Of a DNA stretch of 64,000 nucleotides, positions 26,920 through 36,623 are shown piece after piece. Origin of the DNA: Flavobacterium nitratireducens (GTDB lineage Bacteria > Bacteroidota > Bacteroidia > Flavobacteriales > Flavobacteriaceae). The first letter of the stretch is position 1, and every line of letters begins with the position of its first letter. The notes beneath the pieces are model-generated. The model did not search any database. It was not told the DNA's origin and was given only the letters and a program-made list of their open reading frames with translations. The stretch is taken from positions 1,798,001 to 1,862,000 of the forward strand of contig NZ_CP121111.1 of NCBI RefSeq assembly GCF_029625335.1, in the 5' to 3' direction. The position numbers and the translations under genes were made by a program.

Positions 26920-29592
26920 TTATTTAATAATAATCTTAGTCGATTTTTTAATAGAACCATCTACCAACACCACTAAATACACCCCTGAATGTGGCTTTTG
27001 AGACATTTGTATATTTTGATTAAAACCACCATTGTTTACATATTTCTCAGCAAAAAGTCTTTTACCAACCATATCAAAAACCATAACTTCTAGTTCTTTA
27101 CTAGTTGAATTACTGATATATTGAACATTAAAATTACCATCATTAGAAGTAGAACTAACTATCAAATCACTGGAAGCATCTCCATACGGAATCAACTTAT
27201 AATCCTGCGTACAAATACTAATCGATGCCGAATTCAAAACTCCTGTATCATTGGTAAACATATCTCGCATACGCAACGTCCAATTTCCTTGAGGATTTTC
27301 GCCATTAAAATCACCTAAAACACCATCTGGAGCAACAGCTTGTAAAGAAGTATTCGAACAAGACAAACTCTCACCTAAATCGTCAAATACCAATCTCAAC
27401 TTACCATTACTATCTCCACAGGCATTGTACAATAACTTAACAACTGTCCCTTGAGGGCTTACTAAATCCATTTGAATATCAGAAAAATAAGAATGTGTAA
27501 TTTCTAAATTAAGATTTACATCAGCAACAGATGATGAAGATGCCGGAAATGAAATTACTCTTGTAGTATCAAAATTACTTTGTTCAGGTATTTCATAAGG
27601 GGTAGCAAAATTAAAAGTTTGACAACTCGATTCCACAATATAACCAATAGCGAAAGTGGTACTATTTACAGCATAAAAAATATTATCCGTTGGTTCTATT
27701 AAAACTCTACAAAATTTCGAAGAAACATTTGGAACTACTATCACCTCATTACCATCATTTGGAACAGCGGCTGCTAAAGTAATTGGAAATGTTAGCCCGT
27801 TATCTGTAGATAACTTGATGTTTACTGTAGCAGCTCCAGCCAAAGTATTTGTTCCATTTACATTCCATGTAATTGTTTGTTCAGCATCTTGAAACCAACT
27901 TAAATTCTCGGTATTTTGAGAGGTAACTTCAAATGGACCTGTGTTTGCGTTTACCGTTACAACCATTTCATCAGAAACTGTTTGAGCCAATCCTTCAGCA
28001 GCATTATCTCTAGCTGTTAACACAAAATGTAATGTACGACCAACAGATGAAACAGATTCCCATTTACTAGTCAACCTACCTGCCAAAACATTTTCAAAGC
28101 TTGGCATATAACGAACAGCTGTGCTCACCGGCGGAAAAGATCTAAAAAGCGGACCATTTGTTTTAGTACTAACAGCCAAACTTAAATCGCCACTAGCAGA
28201 AGTTGCTGGGTCATTTTGTTCCCAAACAAAACTATCCGTAGCTACATTTCTAGCAGTGCCTTTTAAAACAAATGGGGTCGATTTAGGAATCGTGTAATCC
28301 GAACCAGCATTTACCGTTGGTGCCGCAGCCGTTATTGTTGAAATTTCTGGACAAGTTTTAGTAGCTAAATTAGTTTGTATTTGACTTATACTTACAAATG
28401 AAAAATAATCACTAGAACGCAATTCCACATCATAATCAGTTGTAATTCCCGCATAACCCATTATAGTAGAACCACTTCCAGGCTCAACATTAGCTGAAGT
28501 ACCTTCAATATCATAAGAAAATGTATGATTAGCACCTAACTGATGTCCCATTTCATGTGCTACAAAATCGATATCAAAGGCATCTCCTTTGGGTATATTA
28601 TTTGAGGGTGACGTATATGCGCTTCCTTTACCTGAATTACACACACAGCCAATACATCCAGCATTTCCTCCTCCACCAGTGGCTCCAAACAAATGCCCTA
28701 TGTCATAATTTGAATTGCCAATTACTGTATTTAAATTATTTTGTAATTCAGCACTCCAAGCACCAGCAACATCTTCGTTTCCTACCCCTGTTGTAGCATT
28801 AGAATACGGATCAGTTGAAGCATTAGTATAAATAATTTGATCATTGTTTGCAATTAGCAAAAGTTTGACTGCTAAATCTCTACTAAAAACCCCATTTACA
28901 CGAGTCATAGTAGCATTCATTGCAGCAAGAGTAGCATTTACTGTTCCACCATGATAAACCGCATATTCGCCTGTGCAGGACAAGGCTAATCTAAGTGTCC
29001 TAAATTTTTGATCACTTGAAACTAATTTTGATGTTTGCTTACTTGTCTTAGTTGAAAAAGAGTTATCTACGGTAGAACAATTAAAAGGCAATCGTTCTTT
29101 TATCTTTTTTTCCGAATCAAAAACAACATAAATACCTTTATTATCTGAATCTTTTTCAATAAACTCCATTTGATTTCCATTTCGACTTATCATCGTTTGG
29201 ATACCCAAAGAAGACATACTAAAATTCAAAACTGCAGTTGGATCAGAAATACCCACACCTGAATAAGAGCGGATATCGGGATATTTAGCCTGCAATTCTG
29301 GTTCAAAATTAGAATTCTCATGTATAGAAAATTTTTCAAATTCTCCTTTGGCATTTGGAATAATGATAACAGTTACAGCAGACTGTTTTGTATCATGAAT
29401 AATTTGTAGCTTGGATTTTATATGTTCTTCATCCAATTGAAATAAAACAGCGTTTGAAGATTCAACTTTACCTAAAAGTCTAGCGGTAGATTGAACAGCA
29501 GAAGCATCAACACGTTTCCAAGGGTTTTTATCTTGCGCATTAACAATGGAGAAAAATAACAAAAAGAATACGAATAGAGTATTAATTTTCAT
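26920..29592 (-). CDS. Secreted reprolysin-like zinc metalloprotease with P-domain and T9SS sorting domain
   Basis: An 890-aa exported protease. Signal peptide is residues 1-19 (FSIVNAQ), a propeptide-like region runs to about 195, and an M12B-type catalytic domain follows with zinc motif H346-E-x-x-H350-x-x-G-x-x-H356 (VAHEMGHQLGANHTF) and Met-turn STIMGYAGI. Ig-like regions come next, then a proprotein-convertase-type P-domain (ITHSYFSDIQMDLVSPQGT). The last 80 residues form a T9SS type A sorting domain (VFDMVGKRLFAEKY, SGVYLVVL). The CIGCVC cysteine cluster at 313-318 is near the active site. Likely secreted and used in protein degradation. Confidence 0.93.
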   Translation of the reverse strand: MKINTLFVFFLLFFSIVNAQDKNPWKRVDASAVQSTARLLGKVESSNAVLFQLDEEHIKSKLQIIHDTKQSAVTVIIIPNAKGEFEKFSIHENSNFEPELQAKYPDIRSYSGVGISDPTAVLNFSMSSLGIQTMISRNGNQMEFIEKDSDNKGIYVVFDSEKKIKERLPFNCSTVDNSFSTKTSKQTSKLVSSDQKFRTLRLALSCTGEYAVYHGGTVNATLAAMNATMTRVNGVFSRDLAVKLLLIANNDQIIYTNASTDPYSNATTGVGNEDVAGAWSAELQNNLNTVIGNSNYDIGHLFGATGGGGNAGCIGCVCNSGKGSAYTSPSNNIPKGDAFDIDFVAHEMGHQLGANHTFSYDIEGTSANVEPGSGSTIMGYAGITTDYDVELRSSDYFSFVSISQIQTNLATKTCPEISTITAAAPTVNAGSDYTIPKSTPFVLKGTARNVATDSFVWEQNDPATSASGDLSLAVSTKTNGPLFRSFPPVSTAVRYMPSFENVLAGRLTSKWESVSSVGRTLHFVLTARDNAAEGLAQTVSDEMVVTVNANTGPFEVTSQNTENLSWFQDAEQTITWNVNGTNTLAGAATVNIKLSTDNGLTFPITLAAAVPNDGNEVIVVPNVSSKFCRVLIEPTDNIFYAVNSTTFAIGYIVESSCQTFNFATPYEIPEQSNFDTTRVISFPASSSSVADVNLNLEITHSYFSDIQMDLVSPQGTVVKLLYNACGDSNGKLRLVFDDLGESLSCSNTSLQAVAPDGVLGDFNGENPQGNWTLRMRDMFTNDTGVLNSASISICTQDYKLIPYGDASSDLIVSSTSNDGNFNVQYISNSTSKELEVMVFDMVGKRLFAEKYVNNGGFNQNIQMSQKPHSGVYLVVLVDGSIKKSTKIIIK

Positions 29593-29612
29593 AAGCTGCT
29601 AAATTTATGTTT

Positions 29613-29620
29613 CAAAAATA
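29613..29620 (-). promoter_or_regulatory. TAnnTTTG -7 box for the metalloprotease
   Basis: Reads TATTTTTG on the minus strand, 21 bases before the ATG. Confidence 0.5.
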
Positions 29621-29770
29621 CGCGATTCCAATCAAAAATATTGAACAGCATCGTTAATTAACAAATGAATATCTATGCAATTACCTCAATTACATCCATT
29701 TTTTACTAATTCTACCAAAATCAAATAAAAAAACAGAAACCACTAAGCCTAAAATATGATTTAGATAGTA

Positions 29771-29778
29771 TAAATTTG
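29771..29778 (+). promoter_or_regulatory. TAnnTTTG -7 box for ribF
   Basis: TAAATTTG followed by CAC. The TTG at 29776, which would otherwise open the longest frame, is the end of this box, so translation must begin further downstream. Confidence 0.6.
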
Positions 29779-29799
29779 CACTACTATAAAATAATCACT

Positions 29800-30732
29800 T
29801 TGAAGATTTTTCATTCTATAAAAGATTTCAGTTCTCCAAAAAAAACAATTCTTACTTTGGGAACTTTTGATGGGGTTCATATTGGCCACAAAAAAATACT
29901 AGAAAGGTTAATTCAACAAACGGTTGACACTAACTATGAAAGTCTAGTATTGACTTTTTTTCCCCATCCAAGAATGATTTTACAGGAGCGTTCAGAAATA
30001 AAATTACTAAATACTATTTCTGAAAAAATTGATTTGCTAGAACAATTAGGGATTCAAAATTTAGTCATACATCCTTTTGACGAAAGTTTTTCAAGACTAA
30101 CTGCCGAAGAATTTGTTAAGACAGTTTTGGTAGAGCAATTTAAAATTCAAAAAATTATTATTGGTTACGACCATCGATTTGGACGAAATAGAACTGCCGA
30201 CATCAATAACCTTATTGAATTTGGTAAAAAATACGACTTTGAAGTTGAACAAATTTCTGCCCAAGAAATCAATGACATTTCGGTAAGTTCCACCAAAATC
30301 AGAAACGCCTTGAATGAAGGAAATATGTTTTTGGCTAATAAATATCTAGGCTATGATTATTTTTTATCTGGAACTGTAATAAAAGGCAAACAACTAGGAA
30401 AAACAATAGGTTTCCCAACTGCTAATCTTTCTATTGAAGAAGATTACAAACTGATCCCTCAAAAAGGGGTTTATATTGTGTCAAGCACAATCGACAATCA
30501 AAAAGTATTTGGAATGATGAATATTGGCCATAATCCAACGGTAGGAGGCGAAGAGCTATCGATTGAAATACATTTTTTAAATTTTGATGCCGATTTATAT
30601 GACCAAAACATTAGTGTTTCCATTCTTAAACATATTCGTGCAGAGCAAAAATTTGACTCACTAACACTTTTGAAAGAGCAAATCGAAAAAGACAAAACTC
30701 AAACGCTCGAGTACATCAAAGCGCTTTCATAA
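29800..30732 (+). CDS. ribF: Bifunctional riboflavin kinase / FAD synthetase
   Basis: RibF phosphorylates riboflavin to FMN and adenylylates FMN to FAD. The N-terminal nucleotidyltransferase has GTFDGVHIGHKKIL, the STKIR motif (SVSSTKIRNAL) and the GYDHRFGRNR loop; the C-terminal kinase has GKTIGFPTANL and GVYIVSS. About 310 aa. I choose the TTG at 29800 (read as MKIFHS) because the upstream TTG lies in the promoter box and no ATG is in a suitable place. The TTG start is inferred. Confidence 0.93.
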   Translation: MKIFHSIKDFSSPKKTILTLGTFDGVHIGHKKILERLIQQTVDTNYESLVLTFFPHPRMILQERSEIKLLNTISEKIDLLEQLGIQNLVIHPFDESFSRLTAEEFVKTVLVEQFKIQKIIIGYDHRFGRNRTADINNLIEFGKKYDFEVEQISAQEINDISVSSTKIRNALNEGNMFLANKYLGYDYFLSGTVIKGKQLGKTIGFPTANLSIEEDYKLIPQKGVYIVSSTIDNQKVFGMMNIGHNPTVGGEELSIEIHFLNFDADLYDQNISVSILKHIRAEQKFDSLTLLKEQIEKDKTQTLEYIKALS

Positions 30733-30844
30733 GTAAATAAAAAACTAGGCCGTTTTTTAAATTAACTCCTATATTTTACGTAAATTCGATAGACAACACC
30801 TTGTTTATCAAACATTTATTTTTTAACCCTAAAAAATTAAGCGC

Positions 30845-31282
30845 ATAAAACTGCCTAAAGAATTTTATAATGGAGTGATTATTTTTATTGGTATTGCACT
30901 TTATTTCTTGTTGATGGAAGCGCTACACCTCTCCAATTTTTTCTACCTAAGACTATTCAACATTATTTTTATCTACTATGGTGTAAATAGAAGCCTGAAG
31001 ACCAATTTTGTTGAAGGAAAAACGAACCTTGCAGACAATGCCATTTCCGCATTATTTACTTCATTAACTGGCGTATTTTTAAGTATTTCAGGACTAGTAG
31101 CTTATATCTACGCAAAAGGTGGAGATGAATATATCAAAACACTTTCTGAATCGTTGTTATTTGTAGGAAGCCCTTCTGTTATGACTTATAACATTTCTTT
31201 ACTCTTTGAAGGAATTGTTTCTGCTGTTATTGTTACTTTTTCACTTTTACTATTCTGGAAAAAGAAATATCCATCGGACTAA
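30845..31282 (+). CDS. Small multi-pass membrane protein, paralogue of the next gene, with ATA at the start position
   Basis: Unrecognised protein of about 145 aa with four hydrophobic segments. It aligns along its length with the following gene (KEFYNG/KEITNG, NIIFIYYGVNR/NILFVFYGVNR, LLFEGIVSAVIV/LLFEGLASSVIV). The aligned first codon is ATA at 30845, where the paralogue has ATG. The nearest standard start is a GTG at 30875, which would remove ten conserved residues. So it either uses a rare ATA start, starts at GTG, or has lost its start codon. Function unknown. Confidence 0.6.
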   Translation: MKLPKEFYNGVIIFIGIALYFLLMEALHLSNFFYLRLFNIIFIYYGVNRSLKTNFVEGKTNLADNAISALFTSLTGVFLSISGLVAYIYAKGGDEYIKTLSESLLFVGSPSVMTYNISLLFEGIVSAVIVTFSLLLFWKKKYPSD

Positions 31283-31348
31283 ACGGTTCCCTATTTAAAG
31301 TAGATTGGGTTTTATTTTATTTAGTATTCATCCATAAAAAACAGTATC

Positions 31349-31786
31349 ATGAAATCTACAAAAGAAATCACTAACGGATGTATTATTTTTATAACCATCG
31401 GAATCTATTTTATACTGATGGAAATGCTTAAGCTATCTGATTTGTTTTATTTACGAATACTAAACATCTTATTTGTTTTTTATGGTGTAAATCGAACAAT
31501 CCAGATGAACCTTGACGAAGGAAAGAAAAAATTTGTTTCCAATGCTGTATCCGCTTTATTTACCGCAATTATAGGTGTAGTACTAAGCATAATTGCTCTT
31601 GTAATATATAGCAATTTACGAGGAGGAGATACATTTGTTCAATCGCTATCAGAAAGTTTCCTTTTTGGCGGAAATCCTTCAATAGATGCTTATTCGATTT
31701 CTCTCCTTTTTGAAGGACTAGCCTCATCTGTCATAGTAACCATGTTATTAATGCTCTATTGGAACAATCAATTCTCAACTGATTAA
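31349..31786 (+). CDS. Small multi-pass membrane protein, tandem paralogue
   Basis: Unrecognised 145-aa protein with four predicted transmembrane segments (about residues 10-27, 32-47, 60-88, 114-137). Loops are short and rich in Asn, Asp and Lys. It is a tandem duplicate of the preceding gene, 66 bases downstream. No catalytic motif, lipobox or signal peptide is seen. The neighbours ribF and bioB give no functional clue. Confidence 0.75.
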   Translation: MKSTKEITNGCIIFITIGIYFILMEMLKLSDLFYLRILNILFVFYGVNRTIQMNLDEGKKKFVSNAVSALFTAIIGVVLSIIALVIYSNLRGGDTFVQSLSESFLFGGNPSIDAYSISLLFEGLASSVIVTMLLMLYWNNQFSTD

Positions 31787-31847
31787 TCTTCTTTTTTAAG
31801 TCCAATCGTTTTTACAGCTATTGCATTGCCGTTTTGAACATTTTAAC

Positions 31848-31855
31848 TACTTTTG
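31848..31855 (+). promoter_or_regulatory. TAnnTTTG -7 box for bioB
   Basis: TACTTTTG, 23 bases before the bioB ATG. Confidence 0.6.
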
Positions 31856-31877
31856 AGCCATCAAAAATCACAATACA

Positions 31878-32963
31878 ATGAGTATTACAAAACACAATTG
31901 GACAAAAGAAGAGATTATTGCGATATATAATAAACCAATGATGGATTTGCTTTACGAAGCAGCTTCTATCCATAGAGAACACCATGACCCAAATGTGGTT
32001 CAGGTATCTACTTTATTATCTATTAAAACAGGAGGTTGTCCAGAAGATTGCGGGTATTGCCCACAGGCAGCACGCTATCACACAGGTGTTGAAGGAAACG
32101 AGTTAATGTCTGTTAATCAAGTAAAAGCACAAGCTTTGCGCGCTAAAGAATCAGGTTCTTCACGTGTATGTATGGGGGCTGCATGGAGAAACGTTAAAGA
32201 CGGACCAGAATTTGATCAAGTTCTAGAAATGGTTCGTACCATTAACAAATTGGACATGGAAGTTTGTTGTACACTAGGTATGCTAACGGAAAACCAAGCG
32301 CATCGTTTGGCAGAAGCAGGATTATATGCATACAACCACAACTTAGATACGTCTGAGGAATATTATAAAGAAGTTATTTCGACAAGAGGATTTGAAGATC
32401 GTTTAGAAACAATTGACAATGTTCGTAAAACGAATGTAACGGTTTGTAGTGGAGGTATTATTGGAATGGGAGAAAGAATCGAAGACCGCGCAGGTATGCT
32501 AGTAGCGCTTTCAACTTTAAACCCACAACCAGAATCAGTACCTATCAATGCATTAGTTGCTGTTGAAGGAACACCAATGGAAGAAGAAAAACCAGTTGAA
32601 ATTTGGGAAATGATACGCATGGTTGCAACGACTCGTATCGTAATGCCAGAAACTCAAGTTCGTCTTTCGGCAGGAAGAACTAACATGAGTCGTGAAGGAC
32701 AAGCTATGTGTTTCTTTGCGGGAGCCAATTCCATTTTTGCAGGTGATAAACTTTTAACTACTCCAAACCCAGATGTTAATGAAGATATGAAGATGTTTGA
32801 AATGTTAGGACTGATTCCTCAAAAACCATTCACAAAAGTATCTCAGCCAAAAACAGTTGAAGCAGAAGATTCTCAATTTGCTCCACTTGATGAGAAGCCA
32901 AAATGGTCTCGTCCAGGTCACGTGATAGAAAGAAATGTTGAAGCTTCAATAAAAGGAAAATAA
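31878..32963 (+). CDS. bioB: Biotin synthase
   Basis: Radical-SAM enzyme (361 aa) that inserts sulfur into dethiobiotin. The SAM cluster is Cys54-x3-Cys58-x2-Cys61 (GGCPEDCGYCPQ). Further family marks are YNHNLDTSEEYY and the 2Fe-2S-site Arg region VRLSAGRTNMSREGQAMCFFAGANSIF. The C-terminal tail beyond about residue 320 is charged and longer than in E. coli. It stands alone with its own promoter, 8 kb from the rest of the biotin genes in this window. Confidence 0.97.
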   Translation: MSITKHNWTKEEIIAIYNKPMMDLLYEAASIHREHHDPNVVQVSTLLSIKTGGCPEDCGYCPQAARYHTGVEGNELMSVNQVKAQALRAKESGSSRVCMGAAWRNVKDGPEFDQVLEMVRTINKLDMEVCCTLGMLTENQAHRLAEAGLYAYNHNLDTSEEYYKEVISTRGFEDRLETIDNVRKTNVTVCSGGIIGMGERIEDRAGMLVALSTLNPQPESVPINALVAVEGTPMEEEKPVEIWEMIRMVATTRIVMPETQVRLSAGRTNMSREGQAMCFFAGANSIFAGDKLLTTPNPDVNEDMKMFEMLGLIPQKPFTKVSQPKTVEAEDSQFAPLDEKPKWSRPGHVIERNVEASIKGK

Positions 32964-32984
32964 ATAGAATAAATTACACAAACT

Positions 32985-33022
32985 AAAATGCCCTAAAAAG
33001 TGATACTTTTTAGGGCATTTTT
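32985..33022. terminator. Bidirectional terminator between bioB and the T9SS protein
   Basis: AAAATGCCCTAAAAAGT pairs with ACTTTTTAGGGCATTTT around a three-base loop; between convergent genes. Confidence 0.88.
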
Positions 33023-33061
33023 AGTTGTTGGTAGCATTTATAAGCAATTACACATTTTTAA

Positions 33062-36000
33062 CTAGTAAATCACCTTTCTACTTACTTTAGTTCCATTTGT
33101 CAATAAAACATCTACTAATAAAACCTGATCACTTGCAAGTTGTTCTGTAAATGTAAATTGAGCTACAGCTACATTTTCATTAGCATAAAGAAGTTTACCT
33201 GTACTATCATAAACTACAATTTTTTGCACATCAACTTCTGGAGATTTTACCGTAATAAGCTTATCTTTTGAATAAATCACAATAGAACTTGAAATTTCAT
33301 TTCCACTATTTGAAACACCGTCATTTGGTGTAGGTGTTTCTGCTATTTCTTCTACTGCATTTTTATCTACATATCGCAATACAAATCGATCGTTAAATAC
33401 TCCTTTTTCAGTTGTAAAAGTATAAGACCCATTTTTAAGATTATGAAGTACATTCAAAGTCTTATCTTCTAAAAACACATTTTGTGTTTCCAAAACCCCA
33501 TCTGCATGGTCTATACCGATTTGAAATTCTCCAACTATAGTTGATTTATAACCTAAAACAACCGTGTCTTGTTTTACAAATGGTAATGCACGACCTTGAA
33601 TTACATATTTACTTGCTTGATTTACACTGTAAAAATCAACATATTGATTCCCATCATAGGTTACACCATCATAACCTGAATCATAATCATTTGTCGCACC
33701 TTTAATATATCCCACTAACATTTGTTTGAAAGCGCCTTGTTTATTTGACAAATTCAACCAAATACGGCTTTTCTCTACAGTGGAAACACTTGTTTTAGTT
33801 GTAGAACTTAATTTAAAAAACTGTGAGTTATTCGCTCCAGAAGCACCCCCTTCTACACGCATACTATTATTGAAAATTAAAGTACCTCCAGCAGTACTTG
33901 CAGGGGCAAAAAAGCCTTGTCCTGCAGCAATTTTACCATCAAAAGGCTTAGAAGTATTGTTAGTAACAACACCACCTACTCGATTATAAATTAAGTAATC
34001 ACTTGTTGTATAATTGTAAGTAGCATCTCCAGCTACTGCACTACTTGGCGCTGAATTATGCGTCCAAAAATAAAGTGTACCCTCTAATGTTGCAGCATTG
34101 GCATCCAAAAAAGCATTTGCATCTATTGCTGACGGATAAGGATTCCCTAAAAGATGTACTTGATTCCCAGCTACTGAGAAAGACACCACTCCGTTATTAG
34201 GCGTTCCAATAAAAATTGGATTAGTATCAACAGCAGCAACAGCAATACTAAATGTTTGTGGCGCTCTAACAAGATAACCTTTTCCCGCAACCATAGTAGC
34301 CGCACCATTATAAATAATTTGCCACCCATTATTGTAACTATAGTATTTATCATAAAGTGTATTAGGCGACAAATTCTTTAAAGTTTGTCCCGCAACCGGA
34401 GATGACCAATACGTAAAGTCGTATCTCTTAACAGCTGCCGTGTAACGTCTGTAATTAATATTTCCTGAATTTACAGCTGCATTATTAATTTGAACTAAAC
34501 TCGCATTATTTTCAAATGTTAATGAAGCATTAGGCATTACCTCAATACCATTTTCTATTTTCATAGTACGCCCAGATTTGATAGTAACAGCTGAAGTTCC
34601 AGTCACCTGACATGAACAACCGACTAAATCTACATCATTAGCATTAGTATAATCTGAAGCAAAAACTAATCTTTGATTAATAGTTGGTGTTCCTTTTGAC
34701 CAAGAACCATTAGACCATGTATTTGTTTCAGGAGTTACAATATCAACTTGTACTATTGAAGACTCACAAGTTCCATTAGAAGCAGAAAAATAGTAAGTTC
34801 CAGGTAACAAACTTGAAATAATTTGACTTCCACTACCTGAAATTGTGTAGGTTTCAGATTTTGTTCCTGTTTGAATAATAGTTCCTGTTGCAGGTAAACC
34901 ACTCAAAGTAACACTACCAGTAGGAACAGTACAGGTTGGATTGGTTGGTGTACCTGCTGATGGTGTCGAAGGTATTGATGGTTGAGCAGTTACCGAAACA
35001 CTGGCAGAAGCTACAGAAACACAACTACCTAATGTAGCAGTAACTGTATAATTACCAGCTGGAGCTGTAACATTTGCTCCTGTTCTGGACACACCAGTTG
35101 ATGGAGACACTGTATAAGTATAAGATGCATTATAATTTGTAATTGTAAAACTTCCTGTTGCAACACTACATCCTGGTTGTACGACTGTACCTAATGTTGG
35201 TTGTAAAGGTGTAGCTGGTTGCGGATTTACTGTAACACTAGCAGAAGCTACTGAAGAACAACTTCCCAATATAGCAGTAACTGTATAAGTACCTGCTGGT
35301 GCAACAACAGTACTTCCTGAAAAAGTAACTCCTGTTGCAGGTGATACAGAATAAGTATAGGCAGCATCGAAATTTGAAATAGCAAAACTTCCTTTAGCAA
35401 CACTACATGTTGGTTGCGTTACAGTACCTAAAGTTGGTTGCACAGGAGTAGCTGGCTGAGCATTTACTGTAACACTAGCAGATGCTGTCGATGTACAACT
35501 TCCTAACGTAGCAGTCACTGTATAAGTACCGGCAGGTGCTGTAATTGTACTTCCTGATACAATTACTCCAGTAGATGGAGATACTGCATAAGAATAAGAA
35601 GCATTATAATTTGAAATAGAAAAACTTCCGGTTGCAACACTACATGTTGGTTGCGTTACAGTACCTAAAGTTGGTTGAGACAAGTTAACAATCGTTACTG
35701 TTACTGCTTTTCTAACAGTAGTATATCCACTGTAAACACCTTCAACATAATATGTAGTAGTAGTAGAAATCGTAGGGATTGTATAGTTAGCTCCAGTAGA
35801 CAAAAGAGTCCCTCCTGTTTGAGCATTATACCATTTAAAAGTAACTCCGGTTGAAGGACTTGCACTAGCTCTTAATGTTGTACTTCCAGAAGTACATATT
35901 GAACTATTATCTGCTGTTGCTGTAATTGAACTATATCCTCCATTTGAAACTAAATCAGGAAAATTTGTTAATGCACTTTGTCCGGTACATGAAGCAACTT

Positions 36001-36391
36001 TTACATCTCCAATTTTAATCAAATCAGAAGCACTACAATTTGTTGGTGCACCAATTTGCCCACCTGTTTCTACTTCAATAGAAGAACCATCAGCTAATTG
36101 TAAATTATAATTTCCAGTTGAAAAATCAACATTTGCATATTTTTTAACTACAAATCTTATTGGACCTAAACAAGAAAGATCAACATTGGAAGTCATAGTC
36201 AAAACCATTGCATTTATTCCATCCCCAATTGTCACAACCCCATTACAAACTGTTAAGGGAGATGTCCCACAAGTTAATCCAGTTGTATTTCTTGAAGTAG
36301 TGATAGCGCATTGTGCATTTACTTTAAGTCCAATAAACAAAGTAAAAAACAATACAAACAAGAAGCTATTATTAGTAAAATTCAATCTCAT
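33062..36391 (-). CDS. Large secreted surface protein with internal Ig-like repeats and T9SS type C sorting domain
   Basis: A protein of about 1109 aa, function unknown. It has a signal peptide (MRLNFTNNSFLFVLFF to VNAQ) and a conserved head CxxTxx...GxVTIGDGI shared with the neighbouring paralogue. One PKD/Ig-like unit is followed by three near-identical 78-80-residue units (LGTVTQPTCSVATGSFSISN) and a further related unit. A long beta-rich region and a T9SS C-terminal domain (KIVVYDSTGKLLYANENV) follow. The start at 36391 is preferred over an upstream ATA-rich in-frame extension because it begins a clean signal peptide. Probably a cell-surface adhesin-like protein. Confidence 0.82.
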   Translation of the reverse strand: MRLNFTNNSFLFVLFFTLFIGLKVNAQCAITTSRNTTGLTCGTSPLTVCNGVVTIGDGINAMVLTMTSNVDLSCLGPIRFVVKKYANVDFSTGNYNLQLADGSSIEVETGGQIGAPTNCSASDLIKIGDVKVASCTGQSALTNFPDLVSNGGYSSITATADNSSICTSGSTTLRASASPSTGVTFKWYNAQTGGTLLSTGANYTIPTISTTTTYYVEGVYSGYTTVRKAVTVTIVNLSQPTLGTVTQPTCSVATGSFSISNYNASYSYAVSPSTGVIVSGSTITAPAGTYTVTATLGSCTSTASASVTVNAQPATPVQPTLGTVTQPTCSVAKGSFAISNFDAAYTYSVSPATGVTFSGSTVVAPAGTYTVTAILGSCSSVASASVTVNPQPATPLQPTLGTVVQPGCSVATGSFTITNYNASYTYTVSPSTGVSRTGANVTAPAGNYTVTATLGSCVSVASASVSVTAQPSIPSTPSAGTPTNPTCTVPTGSVTLSGLPATGTIIQTGTKSETYTISGSGSQIISSLLPGTYYFSASNGTCESSIVQVDIVTPETNTWSNGSWSKGTPTINQRLVFASDYTNANDVDLVGCSCQVTGTSAVTIKSGRTMKIENGIEVMPNASLTFENNASLVQINNAAVNSGNINYRRYTAAVKRYDFTYWSSPVAGQTLKNLSPNTLYDKYYSYNNGWQIIYNGAATMVAGKGYLVRAPQTFSIAVAAVDTNPIFIGTPNNGVVSFSVAGNQVHLLGNPYPSAIDANAFLDANAATLEGTLYFWTHNSAPSSAVAGDATYNYTTSDYLIYNRVGGVVTNNTSKPFDGKIAAGQGFFAPASTAGGTLIFNNSMRVEGGASGANNSQFFKLSSTTKTSVSTVEKSRIWLNLSNKQGAFKQMLVGYIKGATNDYDSGYDGVTYDGNQYVDFYSVNQASKYVIQGRALPFVKQDTVVLGYKSTIVGEFQIGIDHADGVLETQNVFLEDKTLNVLHNLKNGSYTFTTEKGVFNDRFVLRYVDKNAVEEIAETPTPNDGVSNSGNEISSSIVIYSKDKLITVKSPEVDVQKIVVYDSTGKLLYANENVAVAQFTFTEQLASDQVLLVDVLLTNGTKVSRKVIY
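34965..35690 (-). repeat. Three tandem Ig-like coding repeats of about 240 bp
   Basis: Three copies inside the T9SS protein gene encode units that start QPTLGTVTQPTCSVA and contain AGTYTVTA and a Cys pair. The copies are close enough in DNA to allow slippage or recombination, so copy number may differ among strains. Confidence 0.75.
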
Positions 36392-36623
36392 AATTATTTG
36401 ATTTGGAGCCGGGCAAGCCTTTAAAACTATAATCATTAATTATTTCTAATTAAATCACGATACAAGATTATTGCATAATAATCGCTAGATAAATTAAAAA
36501 CGTTGACGTGCTTATTTAGTCGTTAAAACGCACTTTTTACGCACTTAAATCCCACGTTTAAAGGGATTTTAAAAAAATTACTATTTAAAAAAAGCGCCTA
36601 AGTTGCCTACCAAAATCCTAAAA

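Noticed and set aside
30875..31282. GTG start for the first small membrane protein
   Set aside because: It would drop ten residues that align with the paralogue, so the frame was extended to the ATA at 30845, with the doubt stated.
34965..35690. CRISPR or phage repeat in the T9SS gene
   Set aside because: The repeats are in frame and encode Ig-like protein units.
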